From positions 1 to 53,196 of IMG/VR virus record IMGVR_UViG_3300037586_004576: DNA of 53,196 nucleotides, one strand, 5' to 3'. This document shows positions 31,883 through 40,486 of the stretch, piece by piece. The position numbers were made by a program, and so were the translations under genes. The notes under the pieces are model-generated. The model worked only from the letters and a program-made list of their open reading frames with translations. It was not told the origin of the DNA and searched no databases. This DNA is from a virus. Position 1 is the first letter of the stretch. Each line of letters opens with the position of its first letter.

Positions 31883-33837
31883 CACTTCAATCCTCCAAGG
31901 AAATCACCATATCCATTCTTACGCATCTGGTTATGCTGCCTAGAAATCCGTTCCTTAACAGGTAATACTTTCAGCCTAGATTCAATTTCCTTATTAATAT
32001 TGTGATGCTGCCCCCAACCGTCAGTCCGACCATGCCAAAGATGTAAGAAGTCAAAGACACGATCTTCTTTCCATCTGCAACCACCAGCCAGCCTTGTATA
32101 AAAATCACAATCTTCACAACCGTAACCCCAGTAGTCCTCATTAAATGCACCAACAAGCCAATAAGCCTTGGTCTTGCACGCCAGAGAGCCTCCCTCAAAG
32201 TAACCGACTACTCGTTCACACTCACACTTCTTATTGATCTCATTGGCGGAATTAACACTATCAGTCGACGATTTCGTCGAATAAATGACAGTACCACCAA
32301 GATGGCAGGCATCTGCTGATTGTAAAGTATTAAACACATGCTGGGTATAGTTTCCTTGTACCACCATATCAGCATCATGCAGAATAACACTCTCAGTAGT
32401 CGCCTTAGACACCCCAAGATTAAACGCAATTGCCTTATTGAACAGAGTGTTAGTGGTTTCTTGGGCCAAGTAATAAAAAATTGGCTTATAATTCTCCAGA
32501 TTGATTTTGGTCTTAGAGTCCTGCTCCACCATTATTGTATGGATAACAGGGAACCTCTGACCGCGAATGTTTCTTACCACTGTCTGAATCGAAGCATCAC
32601 GATCAATATTCCGGAATGGAATAACATACGTAATCTCCGGAACTTTGGATTTATCGGTTGGGCCGCATCTTTTCTTCTGCCGGGTCGCGAACACCTTGCG
32701 AGCTTTTTTTAGGTGTGTCGTACGATCCTCCATAGCAGATGAATCGCTATGAACTCTGAAGTAATCCTCCGACCCATCGACATCATGAAAACCAGGTTCT
32801 TGTAGATTGAACTCCCACGCCTTCATAGACCAATCCACATGCTCCATACCGTATAGACCAAAACTCTCGTCGAAATATCCAGCTTGTACTAACATCTCCC
32901 GGCTAAACGCCATAACAGCCCCCTGCGGGCGGTCAGATACTACCCGCAGTTTGATACCTTTCTTATCTTTAGGGTCTCCGAGCTTAGCACCATACACGCC
33001 AGGCTGTCGATGTTGGAAATGGTGCATCCCGGTGCGACGCATGGCCTCAACATAGAACTCATCCCAACCAGTTTTAAGCACTTCAACATCATCATTCAAA
33101 ATCAACCCATACTCGAATCTGGACATACATCGGATAAGGCGATTGGTATTGACCGCGATACCACCACGCTCCTTATTCCTGATTATGACAAAGTTGGGAG
33201 CCGCAGCGAGTTCTTTGAGGTAGGCAATAATAGCAGGTTCGGTACTCGCATCATCGCTGATGAATACGGTAGTCCGGCGTAGGTCAGTCGTGCAAGATAT
33301 TGATTCGACGATGCGTTTCAAGGAAGAAATTCGGTTATAGGACATGATGCCTACACCAATATTGTTGCTGACTGGAAAATGATTCTTTTCCAGGTTGCTA
33401 CGGAGAAGTTCTGTAGCGTCTATTGCTAGCCGTCTTCCCACCACAAGTCTTTTGCCTGTGGAAGATGCGGGTACTGATCTTCGGATTTTGGTGGCATTAG
33501 AGATTTTACGGGCTCGTTGGATTTCCTGCTTACGAGTCCGCTGTCGTTGTCGCAGTTCTTGCTGGGCTGGGTCGGGTATAGCGGTGGCTTTTCTGTGGAT
33601 TTGTTTTTGTCTGATTTTAGTCAGTTTAAGGGAGCTTTGGACTCGTTTTGGTTTTTGAGGTGATTGTTGGGTAGGTATTGGGGTGGATTCGTTGAGTAAT
33701 TTTATAAACCCACGAGCACGGTATCTGTCGAAATATTCCGACAAGATCACGCGTTGTTTAGCACGGACTTTGATGGCTTTTCCATCCGGTCCGGTAAGGT
33801 GAACTGTATGTGGGTTAGGATTAAAATATTCTGGCAC
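31882..33837 (-). CDS. Double glycosyltransferase (two GT2 domains) with small N-terminal module
   Basis: 651 residues. Residues 1-50 ('HTVHLTGPDGKAIKVRAKQRVILSEYF', 'YRARGFIKLL') resemble the small 84-aa protein next to the tail sheath. A Lys/Arg/Gln-rich linker (about 55-130) leads to GT2 domain 1: 'VGIMSYNRISSLKRIVESI', 'FISDDASTEP', 'GLILNDDVEVL'. GT2 domain 2 starts near residue 400: 'ITYVIPFRNIDRD', 'VILHDADMVVQGNY' (D-x-D) and 'WGYGCEDCDFYTRL' (the galactosyltransferase-type E-D motif of chondroitin-polymerase-like enzymes). It starts at GTG. Two catalytic domains in one chain suggest a polymerase of a disaccharide repeat. Confidence 0.85.
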   Translation of the reverse strand: MPEYFNPNPHTVHLTGPDGKAIKVRAKQRVILSEYFDRYRARGFIKLLNESTPIPTQQSPQKPKRVQSSLKLTKIRQKQIHRKATAIPDPAQQELRQRQRTRKQEIQRARKISNATKIRRSVPASSTGKRLVVGRRLAIDATELLRSNLEKNHFPVSNNIGVGIMSYNRISSLKRIVESISCTTDLRRTTVFISDDASTEPAIIAYLKELAAAPNFVIIRNKERGGIAVNTNRLIRCMSRFEYGLILNDDVEVLKTGWDEFYVEAMRRTGMHHFQHRQPGVYGAKLGDPKDKKGIKLRVVSDRPQGAVMAFSREMLVQAGYFDESFGLYGMEHVDWSMKAWEFNLQEPGFHDVDGSEDYFRVHSDSSAMEDRTTHLKKARKVFATRQKKRCGPTDKSKVPEITYVIPFRNIDRDASIQTVVRNIRGQRFPVIHTIMVEQDSKTKINLENYKPIFYYLAQETTNTLFNKAIAFNLGVSKATTESVILHDADMVVQGNYTQHVFNTLQSADACHLGGTVIYSTKSSTDSVNSANEINKKCECERVVGYFEGGSLACKTKAYWLVGAFNEDYWGYGCEDCDFYTRLAGGCRWKEDRVFDFLHLWHGRTDGWGQHHNINKEIESRLKVLPVKERISRQHNQMRKNGYGDFLGGLK

Positions 33838-34496
33838 TATCTTCTGACCTCAACGTAGAGCGGACTATAGGTGTTGGTTTCCGGATCATGGAACATCCGG
33901 AACCGACTTGGCTTGATTAGTAAATCACCCTCGTATGCACCAGTCCCTTTTTGGATATACTCCAACGCTCTTTCGTCAATAATCTCCGTTTTGAGGGTTT
34001 GTGGTGTTCTAAATATTTTACCAAAGACATCCCCAACCATGCCAGGCCCAGCGAACTTGTTCAATGATAATTGAACATCATAGAGCAATAATCCTTCATC
34101 ATCTACGGCGAAGAAGAATTGAGCTTGGTCCACACCCATCACCCGCATCATTTCGTAAAACTTGACAGCTTCCTTGGTCACAAAGTCAGAAGCTAAATCG
34201 ACGATGGGTGATGATACCACAAGATCGAGTTTAATTCCGTGCCAATCACCACAGATGACAATTACTTGATCATTATCTGGCTGGCGATAAATGAGCACCG
34301 AGAGACCATCGTCACCAGGATGTTTAAGGATATAACTGAAGATATCCTTAACATTAATGAGGTCAGGCAGGAGAGTAGGATATTTTAAGACTTGGGGAAG
34401 CTGATCTACGCGAGCAGGACCGCCAGGATTTGGTTTAGATATACCAGATTCTAGCGTTTTGGGCTTCGTCGTGTCTCTGAATCGCGAATTTACCAT
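33837..34496 (-). CDS. Hypothetical protein, 219 aa
   Basis: 219 residues, mixed alpha/beta, without Cys-rich or membrane segments. 'DGLSVLIYRQPDNDQVIVICGDW', 'MMRVMGVDQAQFFFAVDDEGLLLYDVQLSLNKF', and a C-terminal 'DLLIKPSRFRMFHDPETNTYSPLYVEV'. Its start overlaps the 3' end of the 101-aa gene by 62 bases. It lies between the glycan cluster and a run of small genes. I do not recognise it. Confidence 0.55.
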   Translation of the reverse strand: MVNSRFRDTTKPKTLESGISKPNPGGPARVDQLPQVLKYPTLLPDLINVKDIFSYILKHPGDDGLSVLIYRQPDNDQVIVICGDWHGIKLDLVVSSPIVDLASDFVTKEAVKFYEMMRVMGVDQAQFFFAVDDEGLLLYDVQLSLNKFAGPGMVGDVFGKIFRTPQTLKTEIIDERALEYIQKGTGAYEGDLLIKPSRFRMFHDPETNTYSPLYVEVRR

Positions 34497-34740
34497 TACC
34501 GGCTTTCCGTACTTTGTCTAGCTTTAACTTCTTAGTATCCTTCTTTTGGGCTGCCTCATCCATTGTGAATAATAAGAATGGCACCCCAGAGAAAATAACT
34601 GAAATCTCATCCTCTGCTTGGTCATAATTTATAACCACACCATGCCAAGTAGAAAACCATCCAGACCAAACGAAATAATCGCCATATTGTGGACGGTATT
34701 CACTTCGCGGTTTGAACTGTGCTAGGGGTGGGAGGTCCAT
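34435..34740 (-). CDS. Hypothetical protein, 101 aa
   Basis: 101 residues from ATG 34738-34740 (another ATG lies two codons upstream). 'YGDYFVWSGWFSTWHGVVINYDQAEDEISVIFSGVPFLLF' forms a beta-barrel-like stretch, then a Lys-rich C-terminus. The layout (hydrophobic SH3/Tudor-like barrel plus basic tail) is common in small phage proteins. It overlaps both neighbours by about 40-60 bases. Function unknown. Confidence 0.5.
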   Translation of the reverse strand: MDLPPLAQFKPRSEYRPQYGDYFVWSGWFSTWHGVVINYDQAEDEISVIFSGVPFLLFTMDEAAQKKDTKKLKLDKVRKAGNGKFAIQRHDEAQNARIWYI

Positions 34741-35236
34741 TTTCATCGTGTTTGACTCTCGTCAATTTGTGTTCGAAGATATTGTATTTGTAGCGGTGTC
34801 CATCCAGGTCCCAACAAATATGTATCCCAACACGGAATCCTCCAGTCCATTGACTTATTAAAGGATCCACCCAACTTCTGCCTTCGATTCCACTACCGAC
34901 AGGTGTTGGTTTCATGATAATACCGTTGATCTCAACATCCTCACCAGCCTCGGCAAATTTCTCAGACACCTCTACTCGTTTTTTGATGACCTCAATCCCA
35001 TCCACCAACATATCACGTTTAGTGCGTGATTTAGTGTTGGCACGGACCTCATAAGTATCACCCTCCACCTCCATTTGGGCAGCTATTTCAATATCGTGTG
35101 ATTCTGGATTCTTCTTAGGATCCAGATCTGCCACCACACGTTTAATATCCTGAACACTCCTAACTTCTACTGGATCAAGGATAACCTTACTAAGTCGGCG
35201 AGCATCCCGAGCTTTGGCACGTTCTAAATTCTCCAT
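34700..35236 (-). CDS. Hypothetical protein, 178 aa
   Basis: 178 residues. The N-terminal 60 residues are charged and helical; 'AAQMEVEGDTYEVRANTKSRTKR' and 'AGEDVEINGIIMKPTP' follow, then 'GGFRVGIHICWDLDGHRYKYNIFEHKL'. No signal peptide or transmembrane segment. Its ATG overlaps the stop of the membrane protein gene at 35236. Unknown family; co-transcribed with its neighbours. Confidence 0.55.
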   Translation of the reverse strand: MENLERAKARDARRLSKVILDPVEVRSVQDIKRVVADLDPKKNPESHDIEIAAQMEVEGDTYEVRANTKSRTKRDMLVDGIEVIKKRVEVSEKFAEAGEDVEINGIIMKPTPVGSGIEGRSWVDPLISQWTGGFRVGIHICWDLDGHRYKYNIFEHKLTRVKHDENGPPTPSTVQTAK

Positions 35237-35700
35237 CAGGATTTCTCCAAAGACTCGACTAATTCACCAACGTTGTCATCCTCGTCCTCATCCTCGTCCT
35301 CATCAGGTTCTACCATAATAACCCTAACAGATAATTCAGCATCATGGGTAGAGACCCTTCCTTTCCTAACCAATTCATATATTACATGCAACCAATTAGC
35401 CAAACGATGCAAAAGGAACGTCATACACATCCAGTTGACGAATTGGTTGTAAAACAATTCAGGAGTGAATAAAGCGAAGAATCCTGCGGTCCAAACACTG
35501 AAGCAATACCCGCAACTAAACAATTTATAAACAGCAACAGTAGTCTGTTGCTTGAAATCATTACGTGGGGTATCTGGAATGGCTCTTTGAGCAAGATTGT
35601 TGCGGAACCATAGAAATAGTGGGAACTCAGAAGCAACAATTATTTCTGTCACCGCTTCAGTCGCGATCACTAATATGATGAGTAGTCCAAAGTCAATCAC
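35236..35700 (-). CDS. DUF1360-like membrane protein, 154 aa
   Basis: 154 residues with hydrophobic segments at about 4-22, 25-35, 58-80 and 88-108. The 'VIATEAVTEIIVASEFPLF' start and 'KLFSCGYCFSVWTAGFFALF' with the C-x-x-C-x-x-x-W motif match what I know as DUF1360, a small membrane protein family of phages and Gram-positive bacteria. The C-terminal tail is an Asp/Glu repeat (DEDEDEDEDD). It overlaps both neighbours by a few bases. Role in the infection cycle unknown. Confidence 0.55.
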   Translation of the reverse strand: MIDFGLLIILVIATEAVTEIIVASEFPLFLWFRNNLAQRAIPDTPRNDFKQQTTVAVYKLFSCGYCFSVWTAGFFALFTPELFYNQFVNWMCMTFLLHRLANWLHVIYELVRKGRVSTHDAELSVRVIMVEPDEDEDEDEDDNVGELVESLEKS

Positions 35701-35957
35701 TTGATAATCTGCCTACAGTTAGCATTGCTACATTGTTGTCTCTCACGTCCGCCGATATTTACGAGCATGGTTGGGTAACCACACGATGGGCATCGGGCAT
35801 GAGGTTCAACACGTTGTCTAGCAATACTTACTGGGCGAGTGGCACGCCGTCTTACACGTTGTACCTTAGCGGCTTTTTGAGGCTTCGCCTTAGACTTAGA
35901 AATTTGTTGTGTGCGGAGTTTTCGTCCTTTACCGCCGCCACATCCACCACATGCCAT
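35697..35957 (-). CDS. Basic zinc-ribbon protein, 86 aa
   Basis: 86 residues, very basic (Lys/Arg/Gln in residues 10-50). It has a C-terminal zinc ribbon, 'RCPSCGYPTMLVNIGG' and 'QQCSNANCRQIIK', four Cys in two C-x2-4-C pairs, plus 'ACGGCGGGK' at the N-terminus. The layout fits a nucleic-acid binding protein. It overlaps the membrane protein gene by 4 bases and the upstream zinc gene is 2 bp away, so these small genes form one operon. Confidence 0.6.
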   Translation of the reverse strand: MACGGCGGGKGRKLRTQQISKSKAKPQKAAKVQRVRRRATRPVSIARQRVEPHARCPSCGYPTMLVNIGGRERQQCSNANCRQIIK

Positions 35958-35959
35958 AT

Positions 35960-36142
35960 TTATGCTCGATATTTATCGATACGATTTGCTGGTACAGAGA
36001 CAGAAGTCCTAGCAATCAGCTTTCTCGATCCGAGCTGTTGTATAGTGGCAGTAGTCTTCACCACTTTAGCGGGTGTAATATGTATCCCTGCTCGATCAAT
36101 TCTGATTGAAGAATTCTTGCCTCCACATGATTTACAAGTCAT
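35960..36142 (-). CDS. Small Cys-containing protein, 60 aa
   Basis: 60 residues from ATG 36140-36142, which has a clear GGAGGA 4-9 nt upstream. It starts M-T-C-K-S-C-G-G-K-N, a single C-x2-C knuckle, then a basic beta-rich part ('GIHITPAKVVKTTATIQQLG'). Possibly binds metal or nucleic acid together with the neighbouring zinc-ribbon protein. Family unknown. Confidence 0.55.
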   Translation of the reverse strand: MTCKSCGGKNSSIRIDRAGIHITPAKVVKTTATIQQLGSRKLIARTSVSVPANRIDKYRA

Positions 36143-36155
36143 TTTGTCCTCCTCT

Positions 36156-36878
36156 TTAGGTTTGGACGAATATCGATTGCGGATCAACGTTAGTGGCAAA
36201 ATCTTTCCATCGGCACATAATACAGGGTTCTAGATCAAGTGCCTCCATCACCTTATTCTTAGTAGATGTGGCAATATTGTGTGTGACCGGACCTATCCAA
36301 CGGTATGCATCGTAAGAGATATGCTGGAACCAGCATTTTCCTCCATAAAAATCAGAAGGATAATTTTTCGAGACCAAGATCTCATTCTCAAAGCACTTGA
36401 TAGGCACAGCTACCCAATCCCAATTAGGATGTGGCTTGAAAAAGAGTAACGGCCACCGCTTTGCACCGAGCTTCTCTGTTAGGAGTTTAGCGTCGTAATT
36501 CACCTGGTGCCACCATTTAGTAAACCTGGCACCATGCGAATTGAGGAATAACCCATCTAGGCTGAAATCCTCACCCTTTTTAGATTCGATGGCGAATAGG
36601 ATTTTTCCTTCTACTGGGATAATATCCGCAACACCCTCTACGACGGACACATCGTCGCCTCTTCCTTCAACTCGACGCCGCCTAAATTCGACACCCGCCC
36701 ATTCAGTCAGAAGTTTTTTACAACGCCTTTCGTGGCTTTTCGAGGTGGCTACGTTGCGTTTACCAGTTTTAGAGAATGTCTCTTTCCGCTTCTGGATAAT
36801 CTTCTCAATAAGTTGATCTTTGGTAAGCTTACCAAGATCACCACGAGCTTTTTCCATCCAATCAGATTTATCCACCAT
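36156..36878 (-). CDS. PD-(D/E)XK nuclease, resolvase-like
   Basis: 240 residues. 'KSHERRCKKLLTEW' supplies the N-terminal Glu, 'VVEGVADIIPVEGKILFAIESKKGE' supplies D and E-x-K (A-D-I-I ... I-E-S-K-K), the PD-(D/E)XK core used by Holliday-junction resolvases and related phage nucleases. The following 'TKWWHQVNYDAKLL' and 'WPLLFFKPHPNWDWVAVP' complete the fold. It probably processes branched or damaged DNA during phage recombination, since the replication genes lie just to the right. Unlike the homing endonucleases here, it has no HTH repeats. Confidence 0.72.
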   Translation of the reverse strand: MVDKSDWMEKARGDLGKLTKDQLIEKIIQKRKETFSKTGKRNVATSKSHERRCKKLLTEWAGVEFRRRRVEGRGDDVSVVEGVADIIPVEGKILFAIESKKGEDFSLDGLFLNSHGARFTKWWHQVNYDAKLLTEKLGAKRWPLLFFKPHPNWDWVAVPIKCFENEILVSKNYPSDFYGGKCWFQHISYDAYRWIGPVTHNIATSTKNKVMEALDLEPCIMCRWKDFATNVDPQSIFVQT

Positions 36879-37071
36879 AGTACTTCTTTTCCAACAATTC
36901 TTGCCAGTAATGAAGAGCGTAATCTATATCCGCTTTTTTAACACCTTCTTCCTTACGAAGGTAGCGAATTAAGCGTTTCGCCTTCTTAAGTACTTCTTCA
37001 CAACTCATCTCTTGGCCCATTTCGTGGCTCAAGAGCATGATCCGTTTGGTGGATGACTCCCTGAAATTCAT
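36868..37071 (-). CDS. Hypothetical helical protein, about 67 aa
   Basis: 67 residues from ATG 37069-37071; a later ATG at 37038 is possible. Charged helices ('EEVLKKAKRLIRYLRKEEGVKKADIDYALHYWQELLEKK'). It overlaps the nuclease gene by 11 bases, which suggests co-translation. No Shine-Dalgarno is seen for the first ATG. No family recognised. Confidence 0.45.
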   Translation of the reverse strand: MNFRESSTKRIMLLSHEMGQEMSCEEVLKKAKRLIRYLRKEEGVKKADIDYALHYWQELLEKKYYGG

Positions 37072-37236
37072 ATAAGTGTGACATGTTCGGGTTGTTGGAT
37101 CAATCAATCACTCAGCGTTTGTGTAGCCATTGCACAAAACCAAGCCACTCCCGACCATCGCTAGGTATCACACTATGGTAAGCTGGCTTTCCTGGAAATT
37201 ACAGGAATACACCTATTTACAATAGATATTGCCCAT

Positions 37237-37521
37237 TTATGGTGCCGAAAATCCACCAGCTGCTGTCCTACGGTAAGTGATAATTGTATTCTGGTCCATA
37301 TATTCCAGAACATAATCGTCACTCGCCTCTGCTTCTAAGTATGCCTTCACAGTAGGTTGAGTGGTCGAATTAGGAACAATAGCACTTGAAATGATACGGT
37401 GATCATGACCACCCGTCAATTGTTGCTTGAGAGTGACATCCGGGTCCTCCTTACTGAGGACAGCACCGGTCGCATCTACTTTCAAGAAGGCGACTCGAAC
37501 AACATGAATGCCAATAGCCAT
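37237..37521 (-). CDS. Hypothetical protein, 94 aa
   Basis: 94 residues, beta-rich: 'GIHVVRVAFLKVDATGAVLSKEDPD', 'HDHRIISSAIVPNSTTQ', 'YVLEYMDQNTIITYRRT'. AGGAGAA precedes the ATG, and an A-rich AGAAAAAATA tract lies 30 nt upstream (37550-37558). The 165 bases between this gene and the 67-aa gene to its left show no gene, only a weak TCCTG/CAGGA hairpin. Family unknown. Confidence 0.5.
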   Translation of the reverse strand: MAIGIHVVRVAFLKVDATGAVLSKEDPDVTLKQQLTGGHDHRIISSAIVPNSTTQPTVKAYLEAEASDDYVLEYMDQNTIITYRRTAAGGFSAP

Positions 37522-37560
37522 TTATATTCTCCTGTTAGCTGGTTCTACCTATTTTTTCTG

Positions 37561-38403
37561 TCACGCTAATTTCTTAAATGGTGGAACCAGATTAGAGTAT
37601 TCTTGCATCATACCATTGACTTTATATTTGCGAGTCATCTCGTCAATGTCCTTCTTGGAAAATTCTACCTCTTCCGCTAATCGGCGATTCACATATAGAG
37701 TATTGGCCAGTAATCGTGGGCACATAGCCAGATCAATCAATGCCATATTTAAGCCAAAAATCCTCCGACCCTTGAGTTTCAAAAAATCATCCAACGTCGT
37801 AAAATCCGCCAGCATGATTGCACTTTTCTTGGGACCGATGCCATAATATCCATCAATATTATCAGATTTATCTCCAATCAGTGCCTTCTGCATTACCGGA
37901 TTTACATCTGGCACTTGCACCTCTTCTTGCTTCTGGGGATGGTACACCACAGAGCTAGAGAATCGATATGGGATCTGAATCATGTCACTGTCTGTGGACA
38001 CGATCACTGTGGGTAGTGGATGCAGAGCAGAAACAGCAGCATAGATGAGATCATCAGCTTCCATTTCTTTCCTAGAATATTGCCGCACTCCCATCTTGGT
38101 GAAAAATGCCTGCGACACAGATGTTGTCATAGACAACTCTTCGGAGATATCCTCCGTGTACTTGCTATCATCGCGATCTTTATATGTAGGATAGAGCTTC
38201 CTACGCCACACCGTTTGACGTGGAGCATCCCAAAAAACGTGGACAGAAACAGGATCATACCGCCGAATCCAACTCGCCATTTGACGCAGAAAGATGACAA
38301 AGTAATGATACTTCACATCGAATCTAGTGTCATGCTTAGTGGCGAAGATCGCTCGGTACAGTGCATTCCTGGCATCCACCAGTAAAGCCGGTTTAGCACT
38401 CAT
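37561..38403 (-). CDS. 5'-3' exonuclease / flap nuclease (T4 RNase H-like)
   Basis: 280 residues from ATG 38401-38403. All acidic metal-binding blocks of the FEN/5'-3' exonuclease family are visible: 'LLVDARNALYRA', 'VFWDAPRQTVWRRKLYPTYKDRD', 'EMEADDLIYAA', 'VSTDSDMIQIP' and the helix-hairpin 'GDKSDNIDGYYGIGPKKSA'. It removes RNA primers and flaps during replication, as RNase H does in T4. It is free-standing, not fused to the polymerase-like protein at 40386. It follows a strong terminator (38414-38449), and GGGTATAGGT leads into the ATG. Confidence 0.92.
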   Translation of the reverse strand: MSAKPALLVDARNALYRAIFATKHDTRFDVKYHYFVIFLRQMASWIRRYDPVSVHVFWDAPRQTVWRRKLYPTYKDRDDSKYTEDISEELSMTTSVSQAFFTKMGVRQYSRKEMEADDLIYAAVSALHPLPTVIVSTDSDMIQIPYRFSSSVVYHPQKQEEVQVPDVNPVMQKALIGDKSDNIDGYYGIGPKKSAIMLADFTTLDDFLKLKGRRIFGLNMALIDLAMCPRLLANTLYVNRRLAEEVEFSKKDIDEMTRKYKVNGMMQEYSNLVPPFKKLA

Positions 38404-38413
38404 ACCTATACCC

Positions 38414-38449
38414 AAAAAGGTCACAGGCGGCCCGAAGGCCGCCTGTGAC
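38414..38449 (-). terminator. Strong intrinsic terminator after the gp32-like gene
   Basis: On the minus strand a perfect 13-bp stem GTCACAGGCGGCC / GGCCGCCTGTGAC (38449-38437, 38432-38420) closes a TTCG tetraloop and is followed by C-TTTTT (38419-38414). It ends transcription of the single-stranded-DNA-binding gene. Confidence 0.93.
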
Positions 38450-38459
38450 TAGCATGACT

Positions 38460-39572
38460 TTAGTCATCATCTTCTAATTGACTAAGCAGTGCGGAGATCT
38501 CATTCGATTCTTCCCCACTATCAGCGGTGGCAGCTACCGGCTCCGGCGAGTCAGAGTCAGTGTCGTCAATCGGTGCCTCGTCGGCAAGTGAAGATGATTC
38601 GTCGGACGGACCCGGATCTGGGGCATCGTCTGCCGGGCCTGGGTCAATGTGGTCGACAACATCTTCGTCATCGTCCTTTGGCGGCTTCTTATACTCCGTC
38701 TTAGTCTTCGTCTTCGTCTTCGTCTTCGTGGGCTTTGTCTCCGACTTGGTTTCGTCGGAATCGAAGCCACCACCACCGTCATCGTCGTCGTCATCACCTT
38801 CGACCATGACGCTATAGAGCTTCTTGATCTTCGCCATATCAGGCTCTTCCAGTTTATCCCAGAGGTTATGGCGGAGACGGAGTAGAGTGGCGACACCCTT
38901 CTCGTTCAACGATCCATCCTCGTCCTTCACCATTGGCTGGCCAATGCCGCCATTAGCGAGAAAGTGACTGGTGCGATAACTATTCTGCTTTCCTTGCTTG
39001 AGGACTTCAAGCTGATAAAGGTAAGCAGCAGACTCATCGAAGAACACACCATGTGCTTCCGGTTCTTCTGGATCCCCGGCGTCGTCCTTCATCAGGGTGG
39101 CGGTCCAGTGATCGAACAACGTCTTAGGGGCGTTGTACCACTTGACTTTGCCGCGAAGGTCTTCCGGGTTATGCTTCCAATGTGGAAAGTAGATGTTGAC
39201 GGCCTGATAGGTCGTCGGCATCCATTGCTTGATAATAGCACGTCGCTTATCTTCGTCCTTCTCCTCCTTAAGCATGTCGAAGCCGAATTTGCACACTGGA
39301 CATTCCTCGCTGCTCCAGACTCGTGGGCAGGGGTGTGGTCGATCATTGACCCAATGGTTGGCATGCTGAATGTAAAACTGTTCCATATCCTTCAACACTT
39401 CCCCGCTCTTGAGCTTGAAGCCCAGTTGGAGAGGTGGCAGTATGAAAAATCGGTACCTGATAGCGGTGGTGCCGTCTTTTGCCTTTGCCGGTTTGAATTC
39501 ATCCGGATCAGTGTATTTTCCGGCTTGGGATTGCTTGAGCTTTTTGCGGATTGCTTCTACGTCATAAGCCAT
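38460..39572 (-). CDS. gp32-like single-stranded DNA-binding protein
   Basis: 370 residues. The core contains a zinc site like T4 gp32: 'QHANHWVNDRPHPCPRVW' followed by 'SEECPVCKFGFDML' (His and three Cys). The OB-fold strands around 'YRFFILPPLQLGF' and 'YQAVNIYFPHWKHNPEDL' agree. The C-terminal 100 residues are very acidic with a K-T-K-T-K-T repeat between, ending 'ISALLSQLEDDD', the type of acidic tail gp32 uses to recruit partners. It coats single-stranded DNA in replication and recombination. AGGAG precedes the ATG, and terminators flank it on both sides (38414, 39609), implying its own strong unit. Confidence 0.9.
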   Translation of the reverse strand: MAYDVEAIRKKLKQSQAGKYTDPDEFKPAKAKDGTTAIRYRFFILPPLQLGFKLKSGEVLKDMEQFYIQHANHWVNDRPHPCPRVWSSEECPVCKFGFDMLKEEKDEDKRRAIIKQWMPTTYQAVNIYFPHWKHNPEDLRGKVKWYNAPKTLFDHWTATLMKDDAGDPEEPEAHGVFFDESAAYLYQLEVLKQGKQNSYRTSHFLANGGIGQPMVKDEDGSLNEKGVATLLRLRHNLWDKLEEPDMAKIKKLYSVMVEGDDDDDDGGGGFDSDETKSETKPTKTKTKTKTKTEYKKPPKDDDEDVVDHIDPGPADDAPDPGPSDESSSLADEAPIDDTDSDSPEPVAATADSGEESNEISALLSQLEDDD

Positions 39573-39608
39573 TTGTCAAACTCCTGAGGTTACCTTAACA
39601 TCGAAATG

Positions 39609-39631
39609 AAAAACGCGGGGCCAACCCCCGC
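39609..39631 (-). terminator. Intrinsic terminator after the UvsY-like gene
   Basis: On the minus strand GCGGGG / CCCCGC (39631-39626, 39620-39615) form a 6-bp GC stem with a short loop, followed by G-TTTTT (39613-39609). It separates the UvsY-like gene from the gp32-like gene. Confidence 0.88.
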
Positions 39632-39651
39632 TGTGGTCAATAGTATTAGCA

Positions 39652-40179
39652 TCAACTTTTGTCATACTCTTGTCGCTTGGTCGCGAGTAGTGACCGAGCT
39701 AATTCTGCCTTCATCTTCAGGGCTTCCATCATATGATAGACCTTGCCGGTATGCATTTGTACTTTAGCAAGTCCCTGATCCAATTTGCCAAGTTCAGGGT
39801 CGGCTTCCATAACGATCTTAACCTGATCCCCAGTAAATCGGATATTCTCTTCTCTCGCACTCTCTTGGACTTCCTTCACCGCTTGACCCTTTCGGATTTT
39901 GACAGCTCGTTCCAAGACAGAAACGTTCATCCGTAGTTCGGAATAAACTGCGGACCAAAAAGCATAAGCTGCCGGAATATCCTCCATTTGGAATTCGATC
40001 ATTTCCCGATCGCACATAAGATCGGGTAACATATCCAAGGCTATGACACGTGGTAAACCGGTGTTGGGGTCTTTAACCCGCAGATTCACTTTGAATGCGA
40101 ACAAACCAGTCCCGAGTAATTCTTCGGGCAGATTCTCGTCCATCCATTTGGGGATTTCACCCCTCTTCGGTATGCTCAT
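39652..40179 (-). CDS. UvsY-like recombination mediator
   Basis: 175 residues, mainly helical. The segment 'IPAAYAFWSAVYSELRMNVSVLERAVKIRKGQAV' with a following 'RFTGDQVKIVMEADPELGKLDQGLAKVQMHTGKVYHMMEALK' copies the layout of T4 UvsY (A-x-x-x-x-x-Y-x-x-W, a long helix, then 'V-x-x-A-D-x-[DE]-[VL]-x-K-[VL]-[DN]-x-x-L'). UvsY loads UvsX/RecA onto single-stranded DNA coated with gp32. It lies next to the gp32-like gene and a RecA gene occurs in the same block. Identity is by pattern memory and position. Confidence 0.5.
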   Translation of the reverse strand: MSIPKRGEIPKWMDENLPEELLGTGLFAFKVNLRVKDPNTGLPRVIALDMLPDLMCDREMIEFQMEDIPAAYAFWSAVYSELRMNVSVLERAVKIRKGQAVKEVQESAREENIRFTGDQVKIVMEADPELGKLDQGLAKVQMHTGKVYHMMEALKMKAELARSLLATKRQEYDKS

Positions 40180-40486
40180 TCGGTGGTGGTCCCCACGCTC
40201 CCTTTTGGAAGCCTACACTTGGTTGCTTGTTATCTAATACGGCACTCTTTACAGTGCCTGATGTGGTATTACTTGGAGGCCGCGACGCCTGGAAGGCACC
40301 CCTATTGAAACTAGGGACCTTCTGCTGCTCGAGCTGCGAAATGAGATTTTCAGCACGAACCGTGTCAGTCGACTTGACATTCTTCCTACGTTTCTTCTCG
40401 GCCTGCTTTTTCTTCTTCCGCTTCCGCTCCAGAGATTTCTTCTTGGTCTGCTGCCGAGCCTTCGTCTTGTTTCTTTTGTTGGACAT
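40157..40486 (-). CDS. Basic Lys/Arg-rich protein, 109 aa
   Basis: 109 residues. The first 40 are almost all Lys, Arg, Gln and Asn with heptad-like spacing; the rest is low complexity ('ENLISQLEQQKVPSFNRGAFQ', 'NEHTEEG'). It may bind DNA or RNA, or be disordered. It overlaps the upstream polymerase-like gene by 101 bases in another frame, so one of the two ends may be shorter in life; an ATG is present at 40484-40486. Confidence 0.45.
   Translation of the reverse strand: MSNKRNKTKARQQTKKKSLERKRKKKKQAEKKRRKNVKSTDTVRAENLISQLEQQKVPSFNRGAFQASRPPSNTTSGTVKSAVLDNKQPSVGFQKGAWGPPPNEHTEEG

Noticed and set aside
38964-39587. 207-codon plus-strand open frame opposite the gp32-like gene
   Set aside because: It mirrors a strongly conserved SSB gene, and its Phe/Leu-rich composition is that of the antisense of acidic and Lys-rich codons.
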